Of a stretch of 64,000 nucleotides of DNA, positions 44,299 to 52,832 are shown one piece after another (position 1 is the stretch's first letter; every line of letters starts with the position of its first letter). A model generated the notes under the pieces. The model was not told the DNA's origin and made no database searches. It saw only the letters and a program-made list of their open reading frames with translations. The DNA is from Clostridium merdae. GTDB taxonomy: Bacteria > Bacillota > Clostridia > Oscillospirales > Acutalibacteraceae. A program made the position numbers and the translations under genes. The stretch is taken from contig NZ_FXLN01000004.1 in assembly GCF_900176635.1 (NCBI RefSeq), positions 496,001 through 560,000 on the forward strand, in the 5' to 3' direction.

Positions 44299-46290
44299 AT
44301 GGATGTTATAAAAGCCAAGGAAGAAGCCGCCAAACTGCGGCAAGAAATTCAATACCATAATCAAAGATATTATGAGCAAGATGCTCCTGAAATAGAAGAC
44401 TACGAATATGACCGCCTATACCGCCAGCTTGAGGATTTGGAGGCAGAGTTCCCTGAGCTGATTACAGCAGACTCCCCCACTCAGAAGGTAGGAGCAAAGG
44501 GAATGAACCTGTTTGCACCGGTAGTTCACACAGTTCCGCTAGAAAGCTTGCAGGATGCCTTCTCAGAGGAAGAAATGGCGGATTTCGACCGGCGTGTGCG
44601 TGCCGTAGTGCCAGACCCCGTTTACATTGTGGAACCAAAGTTTGACGGACTCTCCGTTGCAATTGAATACCGCAATGGCATATATGAGCGTGGCTCAACC
44701 CGCGGCGATGGTTTGGTAGGGGAAGATGTGACTGAAAATATTCGCACCATTCGCAGTGTGCCAAAACGCCTAAAGAACGCACCGGAATTCTTGGAAGTTC
44801 GCGGTGAGGTTTATATGGCTCACAGTGTTTTTGAGGAGCTTTGCGCCCAGCAGGAGCTAAACCAGGAGAAGCCGTTTAAAAATCCCCGCAATGCGGCAGC
44901 AGGCTCTCTGCGCCAGAAGGACCCGCGTATCGCTGCGAAAAGAAAGCTCGATATTTTTCTGTTTAATGTTCAGCAGGTGCAAGGCGCAGAGCTTTCTTAT
45001 CACGATGAATCCTTAGAATATATGAAAAAGCTTGGTCTCCCCTCAACGCCATTTTACCGTATATGCGGTACTCTGCAAGAGGTTCTGAATGCCATCCGTG
45101 AAATTGGAGACATGCGCGGTACCCTCGAATACTCCATTGATGGCGCGGTAGTAAAGGTAAATTCTTTTGCACAACGGCAGCGGCTTGGCAGTACCTCTAA
45201 GTTCCCAAAATGGGCACAAGCGTTTAAATACCCGCCGGAGGAAAAGCCGACGAAGCTACTTGATATTGAAATTAATGTTGGTAGAACAGGTGTTCTAACC
45301 CCTACGGGTTTGTTTGAGCCGGTCACTCTCGCCGGAACTACGGTAAGCCGCGCCACCCTGCATAATCAAGATTTTATAGCCGAAAAGGATATTCGAATTG
45401 GCGATACGGTCATTCTCCGAAAAGCGGGCGACATCATTCCCGAGGTTGTATCGGTTGTTTCTCATGATGAAAACAGCGAGCCTTACTATATTCCGCAGGA
45501 GTGTCCCGCTTGCGGCAGCCCTGCCGTGCGGGATGATAACGAGGCGGCTACCCGCTGTACCAATCCGGAATGTCCCGCACAGCTATTAAGGCATTTAATT
45601 CACTTTACCAGTCGTGACGCAATGGATATGGATGGGCTTGGCCCGGCTGTATTGGAGCAGCTTGTTGCAAAGCAATTGATTTCATCCCCTGCGGATCTTT
45701 ATTTTCTGCCGATGGAGCAGGTAAAGGAACTGGAGCGAATGGGTGAAAAATCCGCACAAAATCTTGTGGCAGCAGTAGAGCGCTCCCGGCAGAATGATTT
45801 GTATCGCTTGATTTATGCTTTAGGCATTCCTCACATTGGTCTCAAAGCGGCTAAGCTGCTTGCGGGTCACTTTCATACTATGGAAAAGCTAACTGCAGCT
45901 ACGGAAGAAGAACTGGCGGCAATTGAAGGCTTTGGCGCGATTATGGCAAAAAGCGTGCGTGCTTATTTTGCTTTAGAGGGTACGGTGCACCTTCTCTCCC
46001 GCCTACAAGAGGCAGGAGTGAATATGACAGCGCAAAGTGTTGCGCAGGATTTGCGGCTGGCTGGTAAAACGTTTGTTTTAACCGGTACGCTTCCCACACT
46101 TTCTCGCCAAGAGGCTTCTGAGCTGGTAGAGCGTTATGGTGGCAAAACTTCATCCTCCGTTTCGAAAAAAACTGCTTACGTGATTACAGGGGAAGATGCG
46201 GGCAGTAAGCTTACGAAAGCACAACAACTAAATATCCCTATTTTAAGTGAAGAAGACTTTTTGAATATGATAAAAGAATCCGAAGAATGA
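44299..46290 (+). CDS. ligA: NAD-dependent DNA ligase
   Basis: LigA seals nicks in replication and repair. The 663-residue protein has the Ia domain (YYEQDAPEIEDYEYDRLYRQ), the adenylation Lys114 in EPKFDGLSVA, GDGLVGEDVTENIRTI, and an OB fold with VGRTGVLTPTGLF. It also has a Cys4 zinc finger (CPACGSP and CTNPECPAQ), helix-hairpin-helix repeats (GIPHIGLKAAKLLAGHF) and a C-terminal BRCT domain (GKTFVLTGTLPTLSRQEASE). It follows yunB by only three bases and is ended by a very long hairpin. Confidence 0.98.
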   Translation: MDVIKAKEEAAKLRQEIQYHNQRYYEQDAPEIEDYEYDRLYRQLEDLEAEFPELITADSPTQKVGAKGMNLFAPVVHTVPLESLQDAFSEEEMADFDRRVRAVVPDPVYIVEPKFDGLSVAIEYRNGIYERGSTRGDGLVGEDVTENIRTIRSVPKRLKNAPEFLEVRGEVYMAHSVFEELCAQQELNQEKPFKNPRNAAAGSLRQKDPRIAAKRKLDIFLFNVQQVQGAELSYHDESLEYMKKLGLPSTPFYRICGTLQEVLNAIREIGDMRGTLEYSIDGAVVKVNSFAQRQRLGSTSKFPKWAQAFKYPPEEKPTKLLDIEINVGRTGVLTPTGLFEPVTLAGTTVSRATLHNQDFIAEKDIRIGDTVILRKAGDIIPEVVSVVSHDENSEPYYIPQECPACGSPAVRDDNEAATRCTNPECPAQLLRHLIHFTSRDAMDMDGLGPAVLEQLVAKQLISSPADLYFLPMEQVKELERMGEKSAQNLVAAVERSRQNDLYRLIYALGIPHIGLKAAKLLAGHFHTMEKLTAATEEELAAIEGFGAIMAKSVRAYFALEGTVHLLSRLQEAGVNMTAQSVAQDLRLAGKTFVLTGTLPTLSRQEASELVERYGGKTSSSVSKKTAYVITGEDAGSKLTKAQQLNIPILSEEDFLNMIKESEE

Positions 46291-46298
46291 TATTTCTA

Positions 46299-46360
46299 AA
46301 AATAGAACAAAGAAAGACCTCCCTAATTAAACATAGGGAGGTCTTTCTTTGTTCTATTTT
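46299..46360. terminator. 27-base perfect hairpin, bidirectional terminator
   Basis: The arm 46299-46325 is the exact reverse complement of 46334-46360 with an eight-base loop. The core is AAAGACCTCCCTA/TAGGGAGGTCTTT, flanked by A- and T-rich ends. It separates ligA (+) from the lipoprotein gene (-), ending both. Confidence 0.93.
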
Positions 46361-46362
46361 GA

Positions 46363-46893
46363 TTACGGTTCTTTTGCCAGAGAAAGGAAAAAGTTTATTT
46401 TTTCTTTGGATACTTCCTCATAAAAAGTTAGGTATTGAGAAGGAATCGGAAAAGATTTTATCGCTTCACTGGCGACCTCTGTTCGTATTAAATTACTATT
46501 TTCAAATATAGTAATTGTGAAGATTTTCTCTGCTTTTTGATTCGTAATTTTCGCAACTGGTACTTTATATGCTACAAAATTGTATAAAGGAACGCCGTTT
46601 TCTGGTGTGGATTGCATTAATTTATCCGCATCATCCGCTACTTCGTTCTCTTCACTGAGTTTGGAGAGTAGCTCGCTATCATCAATGGTTTTAATTAATC
46701 GGTCATCTTTTGCGGAGTAAACTTCCACTTTGGCAAGCTGATACGAATCCTCTTCCTGTTTCGCCGGTTCTTCATAGCTTGAAGACTCTTGATGACTGGA
46801 AGTAGCCGTTGAAAATGCAGTAATAACAGAACAACCACAAAAAACAACAAGAATCAAGGTGCTTAAAGCAGTTATTGCAACTCTTTTTTTCAA
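46363..46893 (-). CDS. Putative lipoprotein, unknown function
   Basis: The 176-residue protein starts with Lys-rich residues and a hydrophobic stretch (VAITALSTLILVVFCGCS) with a Cys in lipobox-like context near residue 22, so it is probably exported and lipidated. The lipobox is imperfect (FCG before the Cys). A Ser/Glu-rich linker follows, then a domain with KVEVYSAKDDRLIKTIDDSE and FTITIFENSNLIRTEVASE, which may be beta-rich. No family recognised. The start is TTG 46893. A SigA promoter lies upstream on the minus strand. Confidence 0.8.
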   Translation of the reverse strand: MKKRVAITALSTLILVVFCGCSVITAFSTATSSHQESSSYEEPAKQEEDSYQLAKVEVYSAKDDRLIKTIDDSELLSKLSEENEVADDADKLMQSTPENGVPLYNFVAYKVPVAKITNQKAEKIFTITIFENSNLIRTEVASEAIKSFPIPSQYLTFYEEVSKEKINFFLSLAKEP

Positions 46894-46930
46894 AATAATA
46901 AATCTCTCCTCTGCTCAATTCTTAATACAT

Positions 46931-46959
46931 ATTATAGATGATTAAAGGCTGATATACAA
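46931..46959 (-). promoter_or_regulatory. Promoter of the lipoprotein gene (minus strand)
   Basis: On the minus strand TTGTAT, 17 bases, TATAAT. It leaves a leader of about 30 bases. Confidence 0.6.
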
Positions 46960-47120
46960 TATCACTTTTGTCTTTGTACACTTTAATCTGAATATATTCT
47001 CTGAAAGAGGCCTAAAACGCCTCTATAAAAATAGAGCAAACGATTCTATTATTGCAATGATTTTAGGTTCTAATCGAAACGCTTTGTCCATATTTATGTT
47101 ACAAAGGGAGGACAAGTAAC

Positions 47121-48134
47121 ATGAATTTAAAAAATATCAATTCATTTGATACCGCAATACAGCCTGTCTGTCAGCGGCTTAGGCCAGTTTTAGCCGCTTT
47201 GCCGGCGCATCTGCAAGAATCGGTGCAAGAAATTCGCATGAGGGTGAATCTGCCGCTGTCTGTTTTTAACGGTGTTCAGAGCTTTTTTGTTACGGGGAAT
47301 GGAATCAGCCGAAAGGCGGAAGATGGGATTCCTGTGTTCCGGGAAGATATGGAAGAAACATTTCGTTGCCTTTGCAACTATTCTGTTTATACGCACCAAA
47401 ATGAAATTCGCAACGGGTTCCTCACGATTAAGGGAGGGCACAGGGTAGGAGTTTGTGGTACGGCTGTTCTGGAGGAAGGGCAAGTAACCGGCCTTAGAGA
47501 TATTTCTTCATTTAATATTCGTATAGCCAGGCAAATCTCTGGCGCGGCAGATGAGATTCTGGCTTTGTTGGGGGAGGAGATTGTGCGGGGCGTTCTTCTG
47601 GCGGGGGCGCCCTCCACGGGGAAAACCACCATACTGCGTGATTTAGCACGCCAATTGGCTGGCGGCGGTGCATTGCCACCGCGAAAGATTACAGTGGTTG
47701 ATGAGCGCGGCGAGTTGGCGGGCGTGTACCGGGGAGATGCACAAAACGACCTTGGTTGCTGCTGCGATATTTTGGATGGCTACCCCAAAAGCCAGGGAAT
47801 TCTTCAGGCAATACGGGCGCTTTCCCCCGAAGTGATTCTTTGCGATGAGCTTGGGAGTGAAAAAGAGACTGCCGCCGTAGAAGAGGTAGTGAATGCAGGG
47901 GTTTCATTAATTGTAAGCGTACATGCAGCGGAGGCCGGTGAGCTGCTGCGCCGCCGTCAGATTCGCCGGCTAATGGAAACCGGGGCATTTCACACCGTTG
48001 TTCTGCTCGATTGTGCGGCTAGACCCGGAAAAATCAAAGGAATTTACAAGGTGGGTGAGCTTCTTGGTCAAATTAATCGGGATTCTATCGGTCATGGCAG
48101 CCTGTATTCTAGCGGGCTATATGGAATCGCGTAA
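47121..48134 (+). CDS. spoIIIAA: Stage III sporulation protein AA (ATPase)
   Basis: SpoIIIAA is the cytoplasmic ATPase of the SpoIIIA-SpoIIQ channel between mother cell and forespore, related to secretion ATPases. The 337-residue protein has the Walker A LLAGAPSTGKTTILRDLARQ (about 160-175), VVDERGELAGVYRG, the Walker B VILCDELGSEKE and the His-box IVSVHAAEAGELL. An ATG follows GGGAGGAC. It heads the eight-gene operon, which in Bacillus is SigE-driven; I could not settle the promoter boxes. It overlaps spoIIIAB. Confidence 0.96.
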   Translation: MNLKNINSFDTAIQPVCQRLRPVLAALPAHLQESVQEIRMRVNLPLSVFNGVQSFFVTGNGISRKAEDGIPVFREDMEETFRCLCNYSVYTHQNEIRNGFLTIKGGHRVGVCGTAVLEEGQVTGLRDISSFNIRIARQISGAADEILALLGEEIVRGVLLAGAPSTGKTTILRDLARQLAGGGALPPRKITVVDERGELAGVYRGDAQNDLGCCCDILDGYPKSQGILQAIRALSPEVILCDELGSEKETAAVEEVVNAGVSLIVSVHAAEAGELLRRRQIRRLMETGAFHTVVLLDCAARPGKIKGIYKVGELLGQINRDSIGHGSLYSSGLYGIA

Positions 48135-48561
48135 GCTGGGTGCGAGGGTAAGGGAGCTGGAGGCATTCTACTCCTTTCTTTGCCTTACCAGAGAAGAGAT
48201 TCGGTATTCCAGGCTGCCGGTGGAACGAATTATTGAGAAGCACGGCAAAAGCCAGAAGTTCCTTGCACTATGCACCGAGTACTGCCATAAGGGAGAAAGC
48301 TTCCCTCAGGCATGGAAGCACGGCATGGACGACGGCCTTTTAACCACCGGGCTGAACCGGCAAGACATAGAGTACATACGGGATTTTGGCCTGGGGTTCG
48401 GCGCAAGCGACACCGAAGGGCAGCTTGCACACTGCCAAATGTATATTGGCTTTATCAGCAATGCACTTACCCACGCAAGAGAAGAAAAAGACAAGAAAGC
48501 AAAGCTGTATTTTATGCTGGGGCTGTTTGGCGGTATCGCGGCGGCACTCCTGCTGAGTTAA
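48064..48561 (+). CDS. spoIIIAB: Stage III sporulation protein AB
   Basis: A 165-residue protein with an N-terminal membrane helix (KLIGILSVMAACILAGYM), a soluble middle with RVRELEAFYSFLCLTREEIR, and a C-terminal helix (LYFMLGLFGGIAAALLLS), like the T2SS-F-like SpoIIIAB. I place the start at TTG 48064 because AAGGTGG lies upstream at 48048-48054 and the result (MVKLIGILSV) fits the family start. Longer readings would lie deep inside spoIIIAA. It overlaps spoIIIAA by about 70 bases. Confidence 0.92.
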   Translation: MVKLIGILSVMAACILAGYMESRKLGARVRELEAFYSFLCLTREEIRYSRLPVERIIEKHGKSQKFLALCTEYCHKGESFPQAWKHGMDDGLLTTGLNRQDIEYIRDFGLGFGASDTEGQLAHCQMYIGFISNALTHAREEKDKKAKLYFMLGLFGGIAAALLLS

Positions 48562-48577
48562 AACGGAGGATGAAGAA

Positions 48578-48772
48578 ATGGATGTGGATTTGATTTTCAA
48601 AATCGCGGCGATTGGGATTATAGTAGCCGTACTGAACCAGCTTTTAATTCGTTCCGGGCGTGAAGAGCAGGCAATGATGACTACCTTAGCGGGGCTGATT
48701 GTGGTTTTGATGATGGTGATCGAACAGATTGACATTCTGTTTAAAACAATCAAGTCCATCTTTGGGTTATAA
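48578..48772 (+). CDS. spoIIIAC: Stage III sporulation protein AC
   Basis: This 64-residue protein has two membrane helices (IFKIAAIGIIVAVLNQLLI and MTTLAGLIVVLMMVIEQIDI) joined by the conserved loop RSGREEQAM. That is the exact layout of SpoIIIAC, a small membrane component of the mother cell-forespore channel. An AACGGAGGATG site precedes the ATG. spoIIIAD follows after five bases. Confidence 0.95.
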   Translation: MDVDLIFKIAAIGIIVAVLNQLLIRSGREEQAMMTTLAGLIVVLMMVIEQIDILFKTIKSIFGL

Positions 48773-48777
48773 CTGCT

Positions 48778-49167
48778 ATGAATGTGATAGGAATTGCCGG
48801 CCTCGCTTTGGTCTCCGCAGTCATTGCTGTGATGCTGCGCCGGTATAATCAAGAATATGCGGTGGTTGTCAGCATCACGGCGGGCGTCATTATTCTGGTT
48901 CAAATTTTAGCGAACATTGTTCCGGCTATACGCCAAATTAACAGCTTGCTCACTGCTACACAATTACCCTCGGAATATGGAATTATTTTATTCAAAACAC
49001 TTGGTATTTGTTTTTTAGCTCAATTCGCGGCAGATTCTTGCCGGGATGCAGGAGAAAGTGCATTGGCCTCTAAGGTAGAACTGGCAGGTAAACTGTGCAT
49101 AGTACTTTTGGCTCTGCCTTTGTTTGAAAAAATAGCTTCTACGGCGCTCGCGCTGATAGGAGGTTAG
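48778..49167 (+). CDS. spoIIIAD: Stage III sporulation protein AD
   Basis: A 129-residue membrane protein related to SpoIIIAC in its first half (VIGIAGLALVSAVIAVMLRR, then NQEYAVVVSITAGVIILVQI). It adds further helices, including ILFKTLGICFLAQFAADSCR with the conserved CRDAGESALASKVELAGK loop. It is part of the SpoIIIA membrane complex. spoIIIAE follows after three bases. Confidence 0.95.
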   Translation: MNVIGIAGLALVSAVIAVMLRRYNQEYAVVVSITAGVIILVQILANIVPAIRQINSLLTATQLPSEYGIILFKTLGICFLAQFAADSCRDAGESALASKVELAGKLCIVLLALPLFEKIASTALALIGG

Positions 49168-49170
49168 AGT

Positions 49171-50319
49171 GTGAAAAAAATTATCTATCGACTATTTTGC
49201 CTATTTCTACTTCTGTTCTTCTTTACTATCCCAGTTAATGCGCAGTCGGTCTCACAAGAAGAGCTGTACCGCCAGCAGTACGAAAACAGCGGTGCAGCTG
49301 ATTTGCCCGATGAGCTTCCGCCCGAGACTCGGGAATGGATGGACAGCCTTGGCATTTCTTCGCCGGATTGGCAGAGTATTATAAACCTAACACCTGAGAA
49401 AATATTTGAACAGATTGGCGCAACGGCTCGCCAGCAAAGCAATGCCCCCATGCGAGCGCTATTATCGGTTTTAGCGGTGATTCTTCTTTGCGCGCTAATG
49501 AATGGTATGAAGCTCAGCTTTGGGGATCGGCCTTTGAGTGGAGTCATTGGTATGATTGGTACCCTTTGCATCTGCACCGTGGTGATACAGCCTATTGTAA
49601 GCTGTATACAAAACGTAGCGTTTGTCATAAAAGGGGCAGCCGGATTTTTACTCGCCAGCATTCCAATTCTTACCGGAATTATGATTGCAGGCGGGCAGCC
49701 CATCTCCGCAGGCTCATATAATTTGCTCATGCTCGGTGCGGGCAATGTTATCTCGGTAATTGCCTCTGCTTTTTTGGTCCCGTTACTTAATATTTTCTTG
49801 GCCTTTTCCGTTGTTTCGGCAGTGTCACCTGCCATGAACTTAGGGGGGCTTTGCGATTTATTTAGTAAAACGGTGAAGTGGATACTTACCTTTTGTATGA
49901 CCATTTTTTCGGGTTTGTTGACAATGCAAACGGTGGTCTCCTCTGCAGCGGACGGAGCTGGTGCAAAAACCATCCGTTTTATGGTAAGTGCTTTTGTTCC
50001 GGTGGTTGGTGGCGCACTCGGCGATGCAATTGGAAGTGTGCAGAGCTGCGTGAAGCTTCTCAAATCGGGAGTGGGCGCATTTGGTTTATTGGCAACGGGG
50101 GCAATTTTTCTACCGGCGGCAATTGAGTGCCTTATATGGTTGCTCACCCTCACAGCCTGTGCGGCAGCGGGGGATATTTTTGAATTAAAAGAGATTACCA
50201 CACTTCTTCGCTCCTCTATGAAGGTAATCCAAATTTTACTCTCCATTATCATTTGCTGCTTGGTCATACTCATGATTTCAACGGTTATGATGCTGGCGAT
50301 GGGAGGTTCGGTAACATGA
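49171..50319 (+). CDS. spoIIIAE: Stage III sporulation protein AE
   Basis: The 382-residue protein has an N-terminal signal-like helix (LFCLFLLLFFFTIPVNAQ), a short exported region (PPETREWMDSLGIS) and then about seven or eight membrane segments, for example IKGAAGFLLASIPILTGIMI. The arrangement matches SpoIIIAE, the polytopic core of the channel. The GTG at 49171 follows GGAGGTTAGA. It overlaps spoIIIAF by four bases. Confidence 0.95.
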   Translation: MKKIIYRLFCLFLLLFFFTIPVNAQSVSQEELYRQQYENSGAADLPDELPPETREWMDSLGISSPDWQSIINLTPEKIFEQIGATARQQSNAPMRALLSVLAVILLCALMNGMKLSFGDRPLSGVIGMIGTLCICTVVIQPIVSCIQNVAFVIKGAAGFLLASIPILTGIMIAGGQPISAGSYNLLMLGAGNVISVIASAFLVPLLNIFLAFSVVSAVSPAMNLGGLCDLFSKTVKWILTFCMTIFSGLLTMQTVVSSAADGAGAKTIRFMVSAFVPVVGGALGDAIGSVQSCVKLLKSGVGAFGLLATGAIFLPAAIECLIWLLTLTACAAAGDIFELKEITTLLRSSMKVIQILLSIIICCLVILMISTVMMLAMGGSVT

Positions 50320-50795
50320 GTGGAATACGGGAATGGTCATCCGTTATTGTATTAGCCGCACTGGCTGCCGGAATCTTACAATACTTAATGCCGAGCGGCA
50401 GTATGGAGAAGGTAACGCGCTTAGTGATTGGTGCGTTTGTTATTTGCAGTATTTTAGTGCCAATCGGTAAGCTTGCAAAGCAGGCAGATGTGCAGGCCTT
50501 CGCGCAAGAAAACAGTGCTTTACCAAATGTTCAGTACCAGAATACGGTAAACAAACAAACGCTAGATGCCGCACAGGCAGCAGTTCGTACCGTTGTAATT
50601 GCCTCTCTTGCCGAGAAGGGAATTCCTTGTAAAAATGTTGCTCTGAGTATGGATACAAACGAGGACGGCCGCATATCAATTACTAAAGTGTTTGTCAGCC
50701 TTGACCAGAAGGATTTGAGTAGGATACAGGAAACGAAAAAGCTGCTTGAGCAGGAATTGGGATTAACAACGGAGGTGACAGCCGATGGCTCGTGA
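50316..50795 (+). CDS. spoIIIAF: Stage III sporulation protein AF
   Basis: The 159-residue protein has two N-terminal membrane helices (WSSVIVLAALAAGILQYLM; VTRLVIGAFVICSILVPIGK) and a soluble domain (TNEDGRISITKVFVSLDQKD) facing the intermembrane space, as in the ring-forming SpoIIIAF. The ATG at 50316, preceded by GGGAGGTTCGG, is the clear start. It overlaps spoIIIAG by 11 bases. Confidence 0.94.
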   Translation: MSGIREWSSVIVLAALAAGILQYLMPSGSMEKVTRLVIGAFVICSILVPIGKLAKQADVQAFAQENSALPNVQYQNTVNKQTLDAAQAAVRTVVIASLAEKGIPCKNVALSMDTNEDGRISITKVFVSLDQKDLSRIQETKKLLEQELGLTTEVTADGS

Positions 50796-51381
50796 AAAAG
50801 AGGAAAGAGTAGAGAAGAGTTCCTGGATTCAAAAGCTCGCGGAAAACGATGTTTGGCGCAAGATTATTTTAATACTGGGCTTTGCAGGCATTGCTATGAT
50901 TTTTCTTTCGGGTGTTTTTCAAAACCGAGATGCAAGGACGACCAATGCTCCTGCACAGGAAGAACCCACGAAAACCACCGCGCAAGCATATTCACAGCAG
51001 GTGGAGAAAAGTCTAACCGAGCTAATCGGCAGTATTAACGGAGCGGGTTCTGTTAAGGTGCTTGTTACTTTGGAGCGCAATACGCAGTATGTATACGCAA
51101 CAGAAGAAAAAAAGACCTCGCAGAACACGCAGGATCAAGCGGCAAACGCTACGGTGAAAAACCAAGCAAATGACAGCCGTGAGACCAAGTACATTCTGGT
51201 GAAGGGTGCCGACGGCTCGCAACAGGCGCTGGCAGTAACAGAGGTCGAGCCGATCGTGAAGGGGGTAGTCGTTGTATGTGAGGGCGGAAATCAGCCGGCG
51301 GTGCAGAAAGATATTATAGACGCGGTGACTACGGCGCTCAATCTTTCTTCTGCGCGGGTGTGCGTGATAAAAGCAAAATAA
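50785..51381 (+). CDS. spoIIIAG: Stage III sporulation protein AG
   Basis: One membrane helix (IILILGFAGIAMIFLSGVF) precedes a Gln/Thr-rich linker and the ring-building domain SLTELIGSINGAGSVKVLVT, with the C-terminal VVVCEGGNQPAVQKDIIDAV and LNLSSARVCVIKAK. SpoIIIAG forms a large ring in the channel, similar to secretion-system rings. The length of 198 residues fits. spoIIIAH follows 24 bases on with its own AGGAGG site. Confidence 0.95.
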   Translation: MAREKEERVEKSSWIQKLAENDVWRKIILILGFAGIAMIFLSGVFQNRDARTTNAPAQEEPTKTTAQAYSQQVEKSLTELIGSINGAGSVKVLVTLERNTQYVYATEEKKTSQNTQDQAANATVKNQANDSRETKYILVKGADGSQQALAVTEVEPIVKGVVVVCEGGNQPAVQKDIIDAVTTALNLSSARVCVIKAK

Positions 51382-51405
51382 ACTTGAAACAGGAGGAATT
51401 TTCTT

Positions 51406-52008
51406 ATGGGTATTGGTAAACGTCAGCTGGTGCTTGCATCCCTGGTGGTTGCGCTGGGAGCGGCTGTGTACTTAAATTGGGTGTTCCAGGGAGAGGGCCC
51501 CCTGATTGCTACGGATACATTAACCTCGCAAGCAGAACTCGGAGCGGCTCAGCTTGTAAATGGCAAGGGCAGTAGCAGTACGGCAGATAACACATCAAAG
51601 GCACCGGCTTCTTCTGCTTCTTCTACATCCTCCAAATCAGTGGAGACGGCTGCAAAGGTGGATGAGTACTTTACCGAGGCAAAGCTTTCTCGCCAAAAAG
51701 CCAGAGATGCAAGTGTAGAGATGCTGCAAAAGGTATTGCAGGATGCCTCTGCCAATGATTCTGTGAAAAAGGAATCGCTAGAAAAAGCTGCTGTAATCGC
51801 ACAGAATATTGTGCAGGAGAGCAATATTGAAAGCCTGATTAAAGCAAAAGGCTTCTCAGACTGTGTTGTTTTCCTGCAAAACTCGGAATGCAGTGTAGTG
51901 GTTCGCTCCAATGGTTTATTGCCCAATGAAGCAATTGCCATTAAAGATATCATTGGCGGGCAGGCTGGTATTGCCTATGATAAAATTAAAATAGTTGAGG
52001 CAAAGTAA
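51406..52008 (+). CDS. spoIIIAH: Stage III sporulation protein AH
   Basis: The 200-residue protein has a membrane helix (LVLASLVVALGAAVYLNWVF), a Ser/Ala-rich linker and the YscJ/FliF-like domain (YFTEAKLSRQKARDASVEML, then SDCVVFLQNSECSVVVRS and LLPNEAIAIKDIIGGQAGI). SpoIIIAH binds forespore SpoIIQ across the intermembrane space. It is the last gene of the operon; a terminator follows after 25 bases. The Asp23/YqhY genes often found next are absent. Confidence 0.95.
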   Translation: MGIGKRQLVLASLVVALGAAVYLNWVFQGEGPLIATDTLTSQAELGAAQLVNGKGSSSTADNTSKAPASSASSTSSKSVETAAKVDEYFTEAKLSRQKARDASVEMLQKVLQDASANDSVKKESLEKAAVIAQNIVQESNIESLIKAKGFSDCVVFLQNSECSVVVRSNGLLPNEAIAIKDIIGGQAGIAYDKIKIVEAK

Positions 52009-52033
52009 GCGATTAGAATATTCAACTCACAAG

Positions 52034-52069
52034 GACCGAATCTGACGAATAGATTCGGTCTTTGTTTTG
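52034..52069 (+). terminator. Terminator after the spoIIIA operon
   Basis: GACCGAATCT (52034-52043), seven-base loop, AGATTCGGTC (52051-52060), then a T-rich tail. Confidence 0.92.
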
Positions 52070-52129
52070 TTTTTAGAGTAATTTCAGCTCATAAAACGGG
52101 CATAAAAGCGAGTTTTCCGGCAAAAACAG

Positions 52130-52157
52130 TTGCATGGGCTTAATTTCATGGTATAAT
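52130..52157 (+). promoter_or_regulatory. SigA promoter driving the nusB leader
   Basis: TTGCAT (52130-52135), 16 bases, TATAAT (52152-52157) with TG just upstream (extended -10). It lies about 235 bases before nusB, leaving a long leader. Confidence 0.75.
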
Positions 52158-52163
52158 ACTACT

Positions 52164-52303
52164 CGTAAAGAGTGGCGCGGTTCATTTTCATAAAACGGGG
52201 CAAAGGGGAGAGACTCTCTTTTTGCCGTGTTTGCGGAAGCTTGACAATGGAATGAAAAACGAATTTGCTAACCCTCCACATACATTTTGGAGGGTTATTT
52301 TAT
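52164..52303 (+). ncRNA. Structured leader or small RNA with terminator upstream of nusB
   Basis: The predicted transcript of about 140 bases can fold into a rod. TTTTCAT (about 52184) pairs with ATGAAAA (about 52252); inside, GGCAAA...AGAG pairs with CTCT...TTTGCC (about 52198-52226). It ends in a classical terminator: AACCCTCCA (52270-52278), TGGAGGGTT (52288-52296), then ATTTTATT. It could be an attenuator for nusB or a separate small RNA of the 6S rod type. I matched no known riboswitch core by eye. Confidence 0.5.
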
Positions 52304-52391
52304 TAATATCTCACCGCCGAAATGAAGAAAGCACAAATTCTATGAAAAAAGGCTTTTATAAAAGTGATAGAAATTATTTGGAGGACAAACG

Positions 52392-52832
52392 ATGAGCAAA
52401 GGCAAAATGACTCGACGGGAAGAAAGAGAGCAAGCATTCATACTGGTATTTCAGCAGCTGATAAACCGCGTTACCATAAGCGATATTATTGACGCCGCAG
52501 TGGAATCGGCTGAGGTTCGTGTTGCAGAATTTGCGGAACAGCTTGCATTGGGTGTGCAAGAAAACAATGTGCTAATTGATGATAAAATTGAAAAGAACAT
52601 TCGTGGCTGGTCAATGTCGCGTCTCTCCAAGGTTTCTTTTGCTTTACTTCGGGTAGCTATTTACGAAATTTTATTTGTAGATAGCATTCCGGTTAGTGTT
52701 TCTATCAATGAAGCGGTGGATCTAGCTAAAAAGTATGGTGGAGCGGACGATGCTCCGTTTATTAACGGAGTGCTTGGCTCTATCGCCAAGGAATTGGAAC
52801 CTAAAGAAGAACAAAAAAATGAAGAACAGTAA
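52392..52832 (+). CDS. nusB: Transcription antitermination protein NusB
   Basis: The 146-residue helical protein shows the NusB pattern: TRREEREQAFILVFQQLINR at the start, then MSRLSKVSFALLRVAIYEIL, and PVSVSINEAVDLAKKYGGAD with FINGVLGSIA near the end. NusB with NusE (S10) binds boxA RNA in rRNA transcription. The ATG follows TTGGAGGAC. The transcript from the upstream promoter would first have to pass a terminator, so nusB may be attenuated. Its 3' end overlaps the next gene by 14 bases. Confidence 0.95.
   Translation: MSKGKMTRREEREQAFILVFQQLINRVTISDIIDAAVESAEVRVAEFAEQLALGVQENNVLIDDKIEKNIRGWSMSRLSKVSFALLRVAIYEILFVDSIPVSVSINEAVDLAKKYGGADDAPFINGVLGSIAKELEPKEEQKNEEQ

Noticed and set aside
46894..47120. 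SigE promoter of spoIIIAA
   Set aside because: CATATT- and TATACAAT-like strings exist but the spacing is wrong (about 19 bases). I expect a SigE promoter but cannot place it.
49185..50273. 362-residue open frame on the minus strand opposite spoIIIAE
   Set aside because: Antisense to a certain sporulation gene within an eight-gene operon; composition typical of shadow frames.
52341..52394. Seventeen-codon ORF (MKKGFYKSD...) ending on the nusB start as a leader peptide
   Set aside because: The ATGA overlap with nusB is suggestive, but there is no Shine-Dalgarno and no informative codon run, so coding is not supported.
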